Positions 1 to 19,700 of a stretch of DNA of 64,000 nucleotides are shown piece after piece. Under the pieces are notes generated by a model, which was given only the letters and a program-made list of their open reading frames with translations, was not told where the DNA came from and searched no databases. This stretch comes from Zonotrichia leucophrys gambelii. Its lineage: Eukaryota > Chordata > Aves > Passeriformes > Passerellidae. The position numbers and the translations under genes were made by a program. The DNA lies in the NCBI RefSeq assembly GCF_028769735.1, contig NC_088175.1, forward strand, positions 3,906,001 to 3,970,000. Direction: 5' to 3'. Position 1 is the first letter of the stretch, and the number at the start of each line of letters is the position of its first letter.

Positions 1-8546
<8,546 letters not shown>

Positions 8547-10562
8547 AGTGTAAGCAAATTTCCAGGGCAGGATCTAGATTTTATTATTCAGTAATGTGAG
8601 CTGAAGCTGAGTCAGGGTATTGAGTGTGTGAGATCTTTTCTTTTCCTGAAATGAAACGTAATTGTGAATTACTCACTTCCCCCATGAGAAATTGTTGGCA
8701 GAAATACTGATATTAAGATAAAGAGAATGAACTGCCCTATGTGCCTGTGGCACAGCAAACTTTCTGTCCTGTGCAGGCAAAATTTGTAACCTGCCCTTGT
8801 CAGCAGAGCTCCCACGTGCCATTGCTGTCTTTTGGGACAAGGGACATTTCTGAGGACTGAGCTGGCAAGACCAGGCTACAGCATCCAGGCTATTTCTTCA
8901 AACCATTCTTCAACAATAGATGTAACTGGAGCTGAATTCAGTGCCTCCCCTCTCCCTCTCCTCCCTTTTGCCAGTGGAGCTGCCCCTTGTGGTGTTTTTA
9001 TCCTGGGAAACTGCAGCTCTGGTTGGGATGCTCTCACTGTCTCTGCTTTTGCTGTGTGTGGATGCAGTGCTGACAAACATGTTGCTCCTGCTCTGATTTT
9101 ATTTCAAACATAGAGACCTGTGTTCCAGACTTGATATTTAATATTGGACAGTGTTAATGAATTCCATGAAACCCGTTTATTATTATAGCACCTGTCAAAA
9201 ACTGTGTATAATATATGGAAGGATGAAGGAGAACATTTTTTTCTGGTTGTGGCTTTGTTTCTTCTTAGATTTTGGCATGAGCAGCATTTATTATGACTCC
9301 TGAAGTGAACTGTAGCTAGAAATTGCTGAAGCTTGCATACTAAGAAATTAAGCTGAATAGATAGTAATAATGCTTGTGCATTTATAAATGTAACTTGGTC
9401 CCTAACATTGTATACTATTCTGTTTTGAATATTAGAATTTATTTGTGATATTTATTTCATATAGGATGTGCAAAATTACTGTAATCATTTGCATTGTAGG
9501 TTTCTATATATAAACATAGCAAGGAGTTCAAAGAGCTGAGTTATTTTATTGATAGTTCAGTGCTGAATGGGTCCATTCTCCCCACTCATGGGCAGGAGTT
9601 CCAGGGCAGATAAATTTTGCTGTGAAAAGGATGAAGAATTGCTGTTTACACAAAGCTCACTGGTGACTGTGTTGTTGCTTTCAGTTTTATTTGGCCAGTG
9701 CTTCAACAAATCAGGTGAATTGTTGAGATCAGAGGTAGCTCTGATAATTAAGAAGAGTCACTCAGAGGAATGTGGGATTTGCATGGCAGAGAAGTAAAGC
9801 TGTGCTAGGATTAAGCATTTATCCCCAGGTACACATTGCACAGAAGACCCCAAATCAGCAGAAAACTTAAGCAAACAACTAAGTTTGGACTGAAGATTTT
9901 TTGGGAATATGCTGACACTGCCTGTGGTACCTGTGTTTGAATTGACTGAATTTATTGTAAGAGAAGTGCAAACCACACATGATTATATGACCTGGTAAAT
10001 CAGAATGAGGGGAGAGAGGACAGCAGGCTTTTCCCACATCAGAGCTCAAGCCTGGGGTTAGCATAGCCATGCAGATTTACTGTTGGCTACTAGGGACTCT
10101 CTGATGCTTAGTTAAGTACCAGCTTAAGCATTTCATTGAAACAGAATTTCATGTCATGAAAAATCCCTCAATTAATAAGCATTTTAGGGCATAAAATCTG
10201 ACATTGTATTTAAGTGCCAAAGTGTTCTCATAGGTTTAGAGAAAAAACCCTCCATGGGCCCTAAGCAGTAATCCAGCCCTGTGAATATTGCTTACAGCCC
10301 CAGCTGAACACTGCTTATAGCCACGGCTCTCTATAGAGAGGCCTTGTTCTTCAGCATGATTTCTGCCCACAAGAGAATGCAATTCCTCTGAAAGCTTTAA
10401 AGCAGTGGCATTTTTTTTTTTTTTTTTTTTTTGTGGTTGGGAGTTGACATCAGAGGAGGACTCCTGGAGAGGGAATCAGAGATCAAGCTAATTATTGCCA
10501 ATTTAAAATTCGGATAGCAGGACTGTCAGAGTGCCTTTTTAAAAATTCATTTTGTCTAATAA
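8547..10562 (+). other. TMEM179: Likely TMEM179 3' UTR, proximal part
   Basis: The sequence directly follows the stop codon and becomes AT-rich from about 9120, with AU-rich motifs (TTATTT, ATTTATA) as in neuronal 3' UTRs. I find no AATAAA in 8547-10000, so a proximal cleavage site would have to use a variant hexamer. A T22 run lies at 10411-10432. No second gene is visible. UTR assignment is inference from position and composition. Confidence 0.4.
10411..10432 (+). repeat. T22 homopolymer
   Basis: Twenty-two uninterrupted T residues. No SINE body is attached that would mark it as a reversed poly(A) tail. Confidence 0.85.
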
Positions 10563-10783
10563 TTTAGATATTAAGAAAAGTCTCTTCACTGAAAGGGTTG
10601 TCAAGTACTGGAACAGGCTGCCCAGGGAAGTGGTGGAGTCACCATCCCTGGGTGTATTTAAAGGAAAGGTGGATGTGGTACTGAGGGAAATGGTTTAGTG
10701 CTGACCTTGTCAGTGCCAGGTTAATGGTTTGACTGGATGATCCTAGAGGCCTTTTTCAACCTAAATTACTCTGTCTCTAGTAG
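10563..10783 (+). mobile_element. CR1 LINE 3' fragment (+)
   Basis: The fragment shows the avian CR1 tail order: TCTTCACTGAAAGGGTTGTC, GTACTGGAACAGGCTGCCCA, GGTGGAGTCACCATCCCTGG, then TTAATGGTTTGACTGGATGA followed by TCCTAGAGGC and TTTTTCAACC. The terminal ATTCTATG repeats are eroded. As with most CR1 copies it is 5'-truncated and has no coding capacity. It is the only plus-oriented CR1 I find in the window. Confidence 0.85.
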
Positions 10784-11700
10784 GAGATACACTCTAGCAA
10801 GTACCTGAGTCCCTTGCCAGGGAATGTCCTTCTTCATACCCTGAAGAGGAGCTTGGGTGTTGTAAATTAGCCTGTTTCCAGGGTTTCCCCAGTTTCTACA
10901 GCTGTAAAAGGCAGTCTCACTTCCACTCAGCAGTGATGTCTCTTCCCACAAATTACTTCAGTGCTTGCCTTACTCCTTGTGTGGAACCATGATGCTGCTT
11001 TGTAATATATTTTAATATATTTTATGTATATGCCAAATCAGGCTTAGGCTGAAATGAGGTGTGGGTTGGGACCACTGGTCATCCACTGGTCATCCCATCC
11101 TGGTCTTTCCTGAGGGTTTGAAGAACCACGAGGCAGAAGATAACAAGTGTCTTCTTGTGGTTCTTGCTCTGAGGTACCAAGGCCCAAGTCTTGTCTCTGC
11201 TTCTGATGGAGAGGATGCTGCTTGTGGCTGAGGCTGTCTGGAGCTTGTGCTCTCTTCTACCTCTCCTGTCTCAAAGTCTTTTTCCTCCTTTCCACTTCCA
11301 TGAGAAGCAGCAAACACTGGTCCTGGGTTTGGAGTTGCCATGCAAAATGGAAAGAGGGTGAAGCTCTCCTATGAGTCCCATGTGAATGGGGCTGTTTTTC
11401 ACAGCTTTCCCTTGCCAGTCTGGTTTTCACAGCTTCCCTGCCTTCACCAAAGCTGGTACCCCCTGACAAGATCAGTGATGCTTAAAAGCAGAGCTGTTTT
11501 TGATGGAAGCCCCTTTGTGAGTCAGAAGGCTGAGCATGTAGTGAGAAGGCTGACCCAAAGGGAGGAAGGGTATCCTGCAACTCCCAGTTTTTGGACACAC
11601 TTGGTGTTTTTTATTTGCACTAAGTTTTCTGCAACCTCTTCTCCTAAAGCTTAGGCACTCAGGCCAAGCTGGTGGTGCCAAGCTGGAAATGGGTAAGAAT

Positions 11701-11850
11701 TGTGGTATAATTTATGCACACATCCATAGCTACCTGTGGTATAATTTATGCACTCATCCATACCTACCTGTGTTGTAATTTATGCACACATCCATACCTA
11801 CTTGTGGTATAGTTTATACACACTCATACCTACCTGTGCTCTCTCTCATG
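11701..11850 (+). repeat. 34-bp minisatellite, about 4.5 copies
   Basis: Units beginning TGTGGTATAATTTATGCACA start at 11701, 11735, 11769 and 11803 (exact 34-bp spacing), with a diverged partial unit at 11835 after a 32-bp step. Copies differ by a few substitutions (CACACATCC, CACTCATCC, CACACTCAT), so the array is not very recent. Confidence 0.9.
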
Positions 11851-12041
11851 CACTTCTCTCCTTTGTACATTTCTGACGCCTGATTTTAGTCACCCATTGC
11901 CAGCTAGCATATCGTGGGGCTGAATCAAATTTGGCATTTCAGTGACATTTCAATACCTTTAATTTGCCATGTCCAAGGGCAGGGAACACTCTAGCAAGAG
12001 TTGTATTCAAAGAACTAGAACACTGTATGGAACTTATACTG

Positions 12042-12044
12042 TAT

Positions 12045-12075
<31 letters not shown>

Positions 12076-12077
12076 TT
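12042..12077 (+). repeat. (ATTT)9 microsatellite
   Basis: An uninterrupted run of ATTT units. It keeps two plus-strand frames open by chance. Confidence 0.9.
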
Positions 12078-13827
12078 GTCACATGTTGCAAGGGGAAAAA
12101 GCTTTGTGGCCTTTCCAAGGCACTGGGCTGTTGCCACGCTATTATTCTGTTGTACCAAATAAATTTTCTGGCTACCATCTGTGGTTAAATTCCCCACCAA
12201 TTCCCTGCCAGCAGTCCTCATTGGACTAGGAGAATCTGAGCTAACAAGTGTCATCTGAGCTTTTAGGTCAGTGCTGTTTATTATTATTTTTTTTATAATG
12301 GAGAAACAATAGGAGGCATCTTTTGGAACAGAACTTCCTCATTCATGCTCAAAACATCTCATACCACTAACTCATGAGGCATCTTTCAGCTGGGAAATTT
12401 CAGTGGGAATCACAAAAATAAGAGCAATATGATTTATTGTAAAAACTGAAGGACACATTTGTACTATAGCAGTGATTCTATGGCCCCTTAAAAAAGGAGG
12501 TGTTATAATAACCAGTGATGGATGATTGAGTGTACAGACCTTGTCATGAAAGCATTCTCTGTGTGTGTACAATGTACGCAGAGAAATGCCAGTTCCACTG
12601 CTCTTCTGTGATGTGGATACAGGCTCTTCTCTGAACAAGCAGCTTTGGCTGGAGTAGTTGTTAGAATGCCTTAAGTGTGTACATTTCCTTTTACTCAGCA
12701 CTGGGACTCGTGCAATGCAATGGTTATTATGATACCCAGAGGTGGAATTGATGTGGGCAGAGTTGGAGAGCACTGGCCAATGCATAACCTGCCAAAGGCT
12801 GAGATGAGTTTCTAATACAGGTTTGGAGGTGTTTTAATTCCCCTTTATCTGAGTAACGTCCTGCTGCTAGAATAAATTAATCCAGTTAGGAACAGAGTCA
12901 GATTTCCCTTCAAGGCCTTCACTCCCCAGTATGGAACACTGCTGATTTAACCTGTGTAGTGTTCAGGATGGAAGCAGAGTTGCAAGGAAGAGGAGCTCAC
13001 ACTTTACAGTTACGTTGCACACAAACCTGGTATTGGATGTAGGTGGGTTTTATCATCTCCCTTTTCCGAACCTTCTCAAATATATTGCATGTAAAATCAC
13101 TTTTACCATTTAAATTATAACTTTACAAAAATCGAGACAGTAATTTATACTGGAAAGACTAACAGTACCTTGTGAAAAACCAATCTGGATTATGACAAAA
13201 CTTTTGGTTTTTTCTGTATCAATGGCCCAAGTATCCTTGAGTGAATGAGCATGCTGGCTGTGTCCAGATCCTAAATCTGTGCCTCAGACCATTTCCTTTA
13301 CTGATGGAAAGAGCCCATTTTTATCTCTTGGAATGCTTGCTTTGGGGACCACAAATATCCTTTCCTTCTGGTTAGGCAATCTGGGAAAAGAGGAAGGCTT
13401 TACCTACAGTGACAAAATGCTCATGTAACTTCTTAAGCACAGAAATTGTTTTCAACCTATTTCTGTTCATAGTGCTAGTACTTCAAGAGTACGTGTTCCT
13501 ATTTTTGTCCTCCATAAGAAGGAAGAAAACTATCCTGAGCTGTATTTTAGTACTCACATATATGCACCTAAATATTTGTTTTTAATGGCTTTTTTTAAAT
13601 GACAAAATTCAACTCTGTGATTTATGAAGTAAAGAGCTGCATAGAAAATAGCACTTTGATGCTCTCCTGATGTAGAAGGGAACTGCAATCTCTCAGAAAA
13701 ACTATCTTTGTTTCTGAGCAAACAGGAGGTTAGAACAGAATTTACTTAAGATATTGCAAGTACTGTTTTATTTCAGTGCAGGCACTTCACGAATGTTTTT
13801 CTATCCTGTTGTTGGGAAGAGTATTAG

Positions 13828-13859
13828 CATAGCCATGCTTTCTCATAGCCATGCTTTCT
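13828..13859 (+). repeat. 16-bp tandem direct repeat
   Basis: CATAGCCATGCTTTCT occurs at 13828 and again at 13844, back to back and identical. Confidence 0.8.
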
Positions 13860-16720
13860 CTTTAGTTTTTTTTGTCCATGCCAAAGAGTGTAATTGAACT
13901 GCTATTGCAAACATAAATTGTGAATGTATTCACTCCAGTGCTTAAAGATCTCTACCTCTCACAGCTACTGAAACTGCTTGAACTGTTATTGCACACAGTA
14001 GAGAAAAAAACCTGAATCCATGTGAGAGTCTAAATTCTATTTCCATAGACAGCTAAAGGATTTAGGATTTAACGCTTATTAGCTTGCTGTAAAATCCTCA
14101 TTGCTAAAAACCAGGCATAAGTACCTGAGAAGTGCTGTGTGAATAGCACTTTGCATTGGTCAAATAATGATAAAATTTTGGTTTGGGATTTTTTAATTTA
14201 TTTTTTCTCACTAATATAAAAAGACATCAACAGCAATTTGTTAGACATGAAAGCTTATCCTCGATCCCCCTTGAATCCTCCTGCTGGAGCTCTTCTACTT
14301 GGCTTGAAATTCCTAAATAACAATTATTTAAAGTGCTGGTTCTGGTGTTTATCAAGGAGATAAACTACTTGGAAGCAAGAGCTGCGCACTGAAATAGCTG
14401 GAATTTTTTGTATGTGGTGGAAACCCAATGAGAGAAGGTTTTGTTCCCCTTTGCCACTGGACTGTGTTGTAAAGTGAGGGTTGAGCCAACCTGCCAGGAG
14501 GTGAGAATGATGATTTGTAAGTACTGTTGGCATCTTGGATGATTTCTCACACAAGTGGGTAAACTGTCCTGAGACTAAACTACTCTTTATCTCCTCCTTA
14601 TTTTCTCCTTATTTCCCCCTAGATTTGGGCAAATTTGACTCCACTGTGGATACAGACTCTGAAGTGTATTTATGAATGTGAGAAAAATCACAGTCTCTGT
14701 GGAAAATTTTGTCAAAAAATTAAGAAAAGCAGTCAAGGATTTTCCCTGTTCTCATTCAACCTCTCTGGATTGTGCCACTGAACCCTTCCCTTTACATAAG
14801 CCAGGCCTGATTTGGGTGATGTGTTGCTCTGGGAGGTTTCCAAGGCTGGTGCCACCAGTCTCTCCAGGAACCTGGTGGAATTAAATGAGTGCTATGTTAA
14901 ACCATAAAAAAACTGTTTAAGAACTGTCATGGTATCCCACATTACACAGTCCAGAACTCTTCACCCCGTCTCTCCTGCAGCAGAGAGAATTACTTCTCCC
15001 AATTAACATTGTGAAATCCATCAGGTTGTGTCTGAAACACAGCACATCTTCCTGGAACACACAGGATCTGGGTTGCGTCAGTGAATCCATTCCATTTTCT
15101 AGGCTGCTGCAACACTTTTAGCCATGGTTGTTGAAACAGGGTCCAGCATTTGCCTTCATAAGCTTCTGGCAGCCTCCTTATTAATCCCCATTCTTTGAGA
15201 GCAGCAGGCAGCCCCTTTGCTCTGGGGTGCTGAGCAGTTCTGTACTCAACAGAATCCTTCTGGGGGGCACCACTCCACTGGGGTCCACAGCCAGTGCACA
15301 CTGATGGCATCAGAGCAATTCTGGTCAAACACACTCTAATTAAAACAGCCCAAGCTACACAACTGAGAAATCAATATATGGTGATCTGAAGTACACTCCA
15401 GAGAGGTTTTTGAATGTTTATAACCAGAACAAAAATTACAAAACACCCCAACAGTTCTACTGAAGTTTCCTCTCTCTGCTTCCTTTAATCTCCAAAAACA
15501 TTCCTGCAAACTTCAGGGAGGATTTTATTGCTATCAAGCTGATTGGGTCTTGTCTCTCACATCCCTTCCTAACAGAGGTATGACAGGACAGTGGCATCGG
15601 TCTGAACAGTGCATTTCCTCTGAGGGATTTCAGCTTTTGGGCTGTGACAGGAGGGAGTGGTATTGACACTTGTTTCAGCCTCTGCTTGGCCTGCTCAGCC
15701 TCTACCTGCTTGTGTGGCCTCACAAACTGCAGAGCATCCTCTTGAAGCATGTGCTGACCTTAAGTCAGCTTCTGGAGAGAGCCAGCTGTGCCAGCTGTGC
15801 AGGTATCTGGTGTGAAGGTGCTGACATTGCCACCAGGTTTGGAGGAAAGCAGATCCAGATACCCTACTGCCCTTTGTCCAGTGCAGCTCTTGACTTGCCC
15901 AGGGAAGCACTGGCTGTTCCCAAATCTCTGTAGAGTTGGCATTTGTGAGGACAGCTCATTAGCTCCCATGATTTTAAAAGGTTTAGTGGTTTTGTGTGTA
16001 CCACCTGCAAAGATCTGAAGCAGATCTTTCTTGCTTGTAAGTCAGTTCAGAGCCTGAAAGCATTTCAGTCTCTCTGAAATATGCGTCCTCTGATGTATGA
16101 ATTCATGAGCTCCTGTATCTTACAGCCACCTGGGAAAAGCTTTGTAAGAGTCTAGATGATCCAATTTTAAATGTTTAAATTTTTTTTAATGCTGCTTAAG
16201 AAGTTCCTACAGTGGGTATTTGGGGAGAAAACAGAACACTTTTTCATAATTTGTTTAACCACTGAAAGCAGTTGAGGAGCAGATCCCTCACCAGTGTACA
16301 TAGATTATCCTGTGAGCAGCTACACCAGTCCACGCAAACTGAGGGTAGAGCCTGGCCTGTTTTAATATTATCTCTGTTTATTTGTATGGTCTTTTGCAGT
16401 GTAATGACTGCTTTAATTGCATGTGTTTGACAAAACCAGAAAGGGAGTGAGGTTTATTATTGTTTTGATACAGTCTCAAAAGGGAAGCTTTTTACTAGCG
16501 TTTTAATACAGTTCTTTGTAAACACCCAGCAAAGAAAAATACTGAATCCAATCCTTCTGCTAGTGCAGTCACTGAGTTTCCTGTGGCTTTAGTAGGAGCT
16601 GGACTGGGTTCAGTGTATGTGGTACTCTCCAGCATTACTGATGATGAGTTAATGTGTTTTATATATTGATGCTTTTTGCTGAACAGTGCATCGGCTTTTT
16701 ATGATTTGGTGAAATATAAA

Positions 16721-16765
16721 AATAAATTATTTGAAAATTCAATGTTTCTGTGCCTGTTCTCTGAA
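16721..16765 (+). terminator. Candidate distal poly(A) site, possibly of TMEM179
   Basis: AATAAA at 16721-16726 lies in an AT-rich context (GAAATATAAAAATAAATTAT) and is followed after about 18 bases by a T/G-rich element (TGTTTCTGTGCCTG), the usual layout of a vertebrate cleavage site. If used by TMEM179, the 3' UTR would be about 8.2 kb, which is long but within the range of neuronal genes. An alternative AATAAA sits at 12158. No transcript evidence is available from sequence alone. Confidence 0.3.
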
Positions 16766-19700
16766 GATGAGTTTAAATTGTTATGATATAAGATTAAAAA
16801 AATGTTCTCAAAGTCAGTGGTAGAGTCTTTGTAGTCATTCCCCAGCCTCTCCATGCCACAACTTGTGTAGTTAAGGGTATGCCCAACCATCCTCAGCTGC
16901 CTGAGCCCTTTTGGATACTCTTCCAGCAGTTCACCCTAATGCCATTGGAGACAAGGAGAAAATGGTCTTGTGTCAACATGCAGCTGGTTTGTTACCAAAT
17001 GTAAGGGGAGACCACAGGCTGCATGGTCAGGCCATTTTTCCAAATGCCAGCTGGTTAATTTCCTTCATGCAACATCAGTCTTTCTCTTCAGAGGTGGGCA
17101 TAAAGGTTCCCAACAGCTATTTTGGAGCAAGGAATTAATAAGAAACAAGTCCACACTATTATCCTAGAGGTTCCTGAGTTATTCCTTGAGGGCAGTTGGT
17201 AACTCTCATTTATAGTGCCAAGCTGCCAGCTCTTCTGCTTGTTTCTAAGTGGCAAAAGGCAGAAATGACAATTACAATTGCTGCTATGGGCTCATTTCCA
17301 GATCATCAGGGTTGGAGAGATGAAGGGATGGAAGGAGACTCGAGGCAGTCGTTGGGACTGCCTTTCACTGGTGCTAATGCTGAGTGCATCAAAAGGTTAA
17401 TGCAAAACCATCCAGTGTCATCTCTCTGTGTCTTTTTCTATCTCCTGTGATCCTGTGGGTATGGATCCTGCTGCTGCTGCAATCAGGTGCTGTCGATGTG
17501 CCTGGAGAGGGTGTTGGCAGCTGCCCTCCATCCGTTCACACTGCAGGAATGTGCTGAACACTGTCAAAACAACACTTACCCTTCTTCTGCTGTGGTCTGC
17601 TTGTTTCTGCTGTGTGTTAGTTACATACTCACTGCATCAGGGGATTTAAGCAGCACTTCTACCCCTAGGGACAGCAATTAGTCCATTGCAATGCACAGAC
17701 CTGCTGCTCTTCCCTGGCCTTTGTCTCCTGCCATCCTGACACTGCTCCTGGGAATGCCTCTACCACTGTCTGCTTCAAAAACTGCACCACAGGTCCTGTC
17801 CTACATCACTCCCTCTTTCAGCCCTTTCTATCTAAAACACAGTCATTTACAATTCATATATTTACAGTACAATTACATTCATTACACAATTGCCCAGAGC
17901 TGGTTGGCTGCAGCACTTTTGACTTCTCAAGCAATTCACCAGGCTGGCTCCAGTGTGAATTCAGGTGAGCATCTCCACCTTTTGCAATAAATTATGAACT
18001 CTCTCTCTTTTTTACTTCTATTGGAAAATTCTCAGGAGTTGTACTGAAGGCAAATATTGCCCAGCATGGCCAGCAAGGGGATTATTACCCAACACGGATA
18101 ATTTTATTTAACTTTAGAGAGCCAAACTCCCAAAGGTGTCACACCCAGAAAAAGCACAATTGAACAAGAATAAGGAGAAATCATATCCAGCTCACAGTGA
18201 TGAGGATAAAGCTGTGATGGCTAAAGAATGAAGGGGCAGAGGGGGAAAGGGGGTTGTGTGTGTTTATGCAGTATGGATGGATGGAAAAAGAGCTTCACTG
18301 TGAGAAGGAAATAAAAGAGGTAAGTCCAGAGTGAAGTTGTGCAGCAGTAAAGAAATGCAGGCCCAGGAATAGAACTTTTTCTCCTATTCCCAGTCATGTT
18401 GTTGACCCACTTCATTCACTCCCACATGCAATGACTTTCTTAGCTTCAGTTTCTTCACCTACAAGATGCCACTGCTCTGCCAGAAACAGGTTTTAGCCTT
18501 CATTTATTTCAAACCTTCTGGCTTCAAGGCAATTTTAGTTTGGCTTTCTGCTGCCTGCCAAGTATCTGACTGAGCACAGTAAACAATCCTGACCCAGGAG
18601 ACCTTGTAAAGCCATGGTGAGACCTCAGCAGTGCTCTCAAGATAACTTGACTGCTGCCTTTTCCCATGCTCAAAACAGTCCCAAACAGAGCCAATACAAA
18701 AGCCAAAAATAGCTGTTCCTCTGCTAAATATCCCTGACAGCCCAGATGTGATAGCAGTTCTCCCTCACACCAGTAATTTGTGCCCCAACAAGAGGAACGT
18801 GGACATTTTCCTTTAATAGCAGGCTCAGTGTAAAGTGGTGCTCTCTCCATGCACTGGGGAGCTGTGTAGAAAGGAGAAAGGTGACACATGGATGGTCCTC
18901 ACACCACCTCCACATTTTCCCTCACAGTCCTAAGAGGAGTCAGCCCAGAGACAAAAAGAAACATCACTGATTTGCCAAACATTCAAAAAATGCAAACAGA
19001 AGTCAAAATTACCCCCTGCCCCATGCAGGTACCAATCTAAACCTTTTCCCCAGAGATTCACCAGCACACAGGTTTAGAACCTTTCTTCTTTATTGCCTAA
19101 ACAGCAGGGCTGAGGCAGGGTAGAGAGGAGGGAAGCAGGGGTGGGACTCACCCTTTACCCTTGGGTACCTGAGTGATCTGCACACAGCCCATGAGCCAAA
19201 CCCTGTTCCTGCAGCACCCTCTGCTTCCCAGCCCAGAGCAATCCCTGCTTCCCAGGCCAGCTGTGTCCAATGCCTGCCTGGGGCTTTGACAGCTTAGGAG
19301 AGGCAGGAGAGCAGCCACTGAAGGCATTTCTTTCTTTCTGTCTTGGCTGCAATTTTTCTGACTTGTTCTCAATCAAGCTGCTGCCCCCTCTGCTCCTGAG
19401 AGAAGGTTGCAGGTTGTGTTCCTGTTTGTCCTCTCCAGTTCTTGGGCTGCTTGGGAGAAGGCTGCTGGGGCAGATGTATGGCCCTCTGTTAAAAAAATAA
19501 CTAGAAATAAAGCAACAATTTTTCTTTTTGATGGTTGCAATGGCAGGGGGAATATAAGCCAAGGTCTTGCAGACATCTCTTATCTTCTCTGCAGTGTTCC
19601 CCTTCCCCCACATTTTTTCCCTTTTTCTTTTACTTACAGGTTCTGATGTCAATCTTACCATACAAAATAACCCCAAGCACACATCAGGTGTTATCTGAGC

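Noticed and set aside
12372..12785. Minus-strand frame of 137 codons
   Set aside because: No motif or homolog recognised, and it lies in a possible TMEM179 3' UTR on the opposite strand.
14627..14791. Plus-strand exon-like segment after TTTCCCCCTAG with several cysteines
   Set aside because: It has a good acceptor but no matching donor, and it runs to a stop; judged to be chance.
15457..15750. Minus-strand frame containing a helical-looking HKQVEAEQAKQRLKQ segment
   Set aside because: I considered a processed pseudogene, but found no extended resemblance, no poly(A) tail and no target duplication.
19155..19682. Minus-strand frame of 175 codons
   Set aside because: No domain, no splice context and no family resemblance; within the length expected by chance in 64 kb of this composition.
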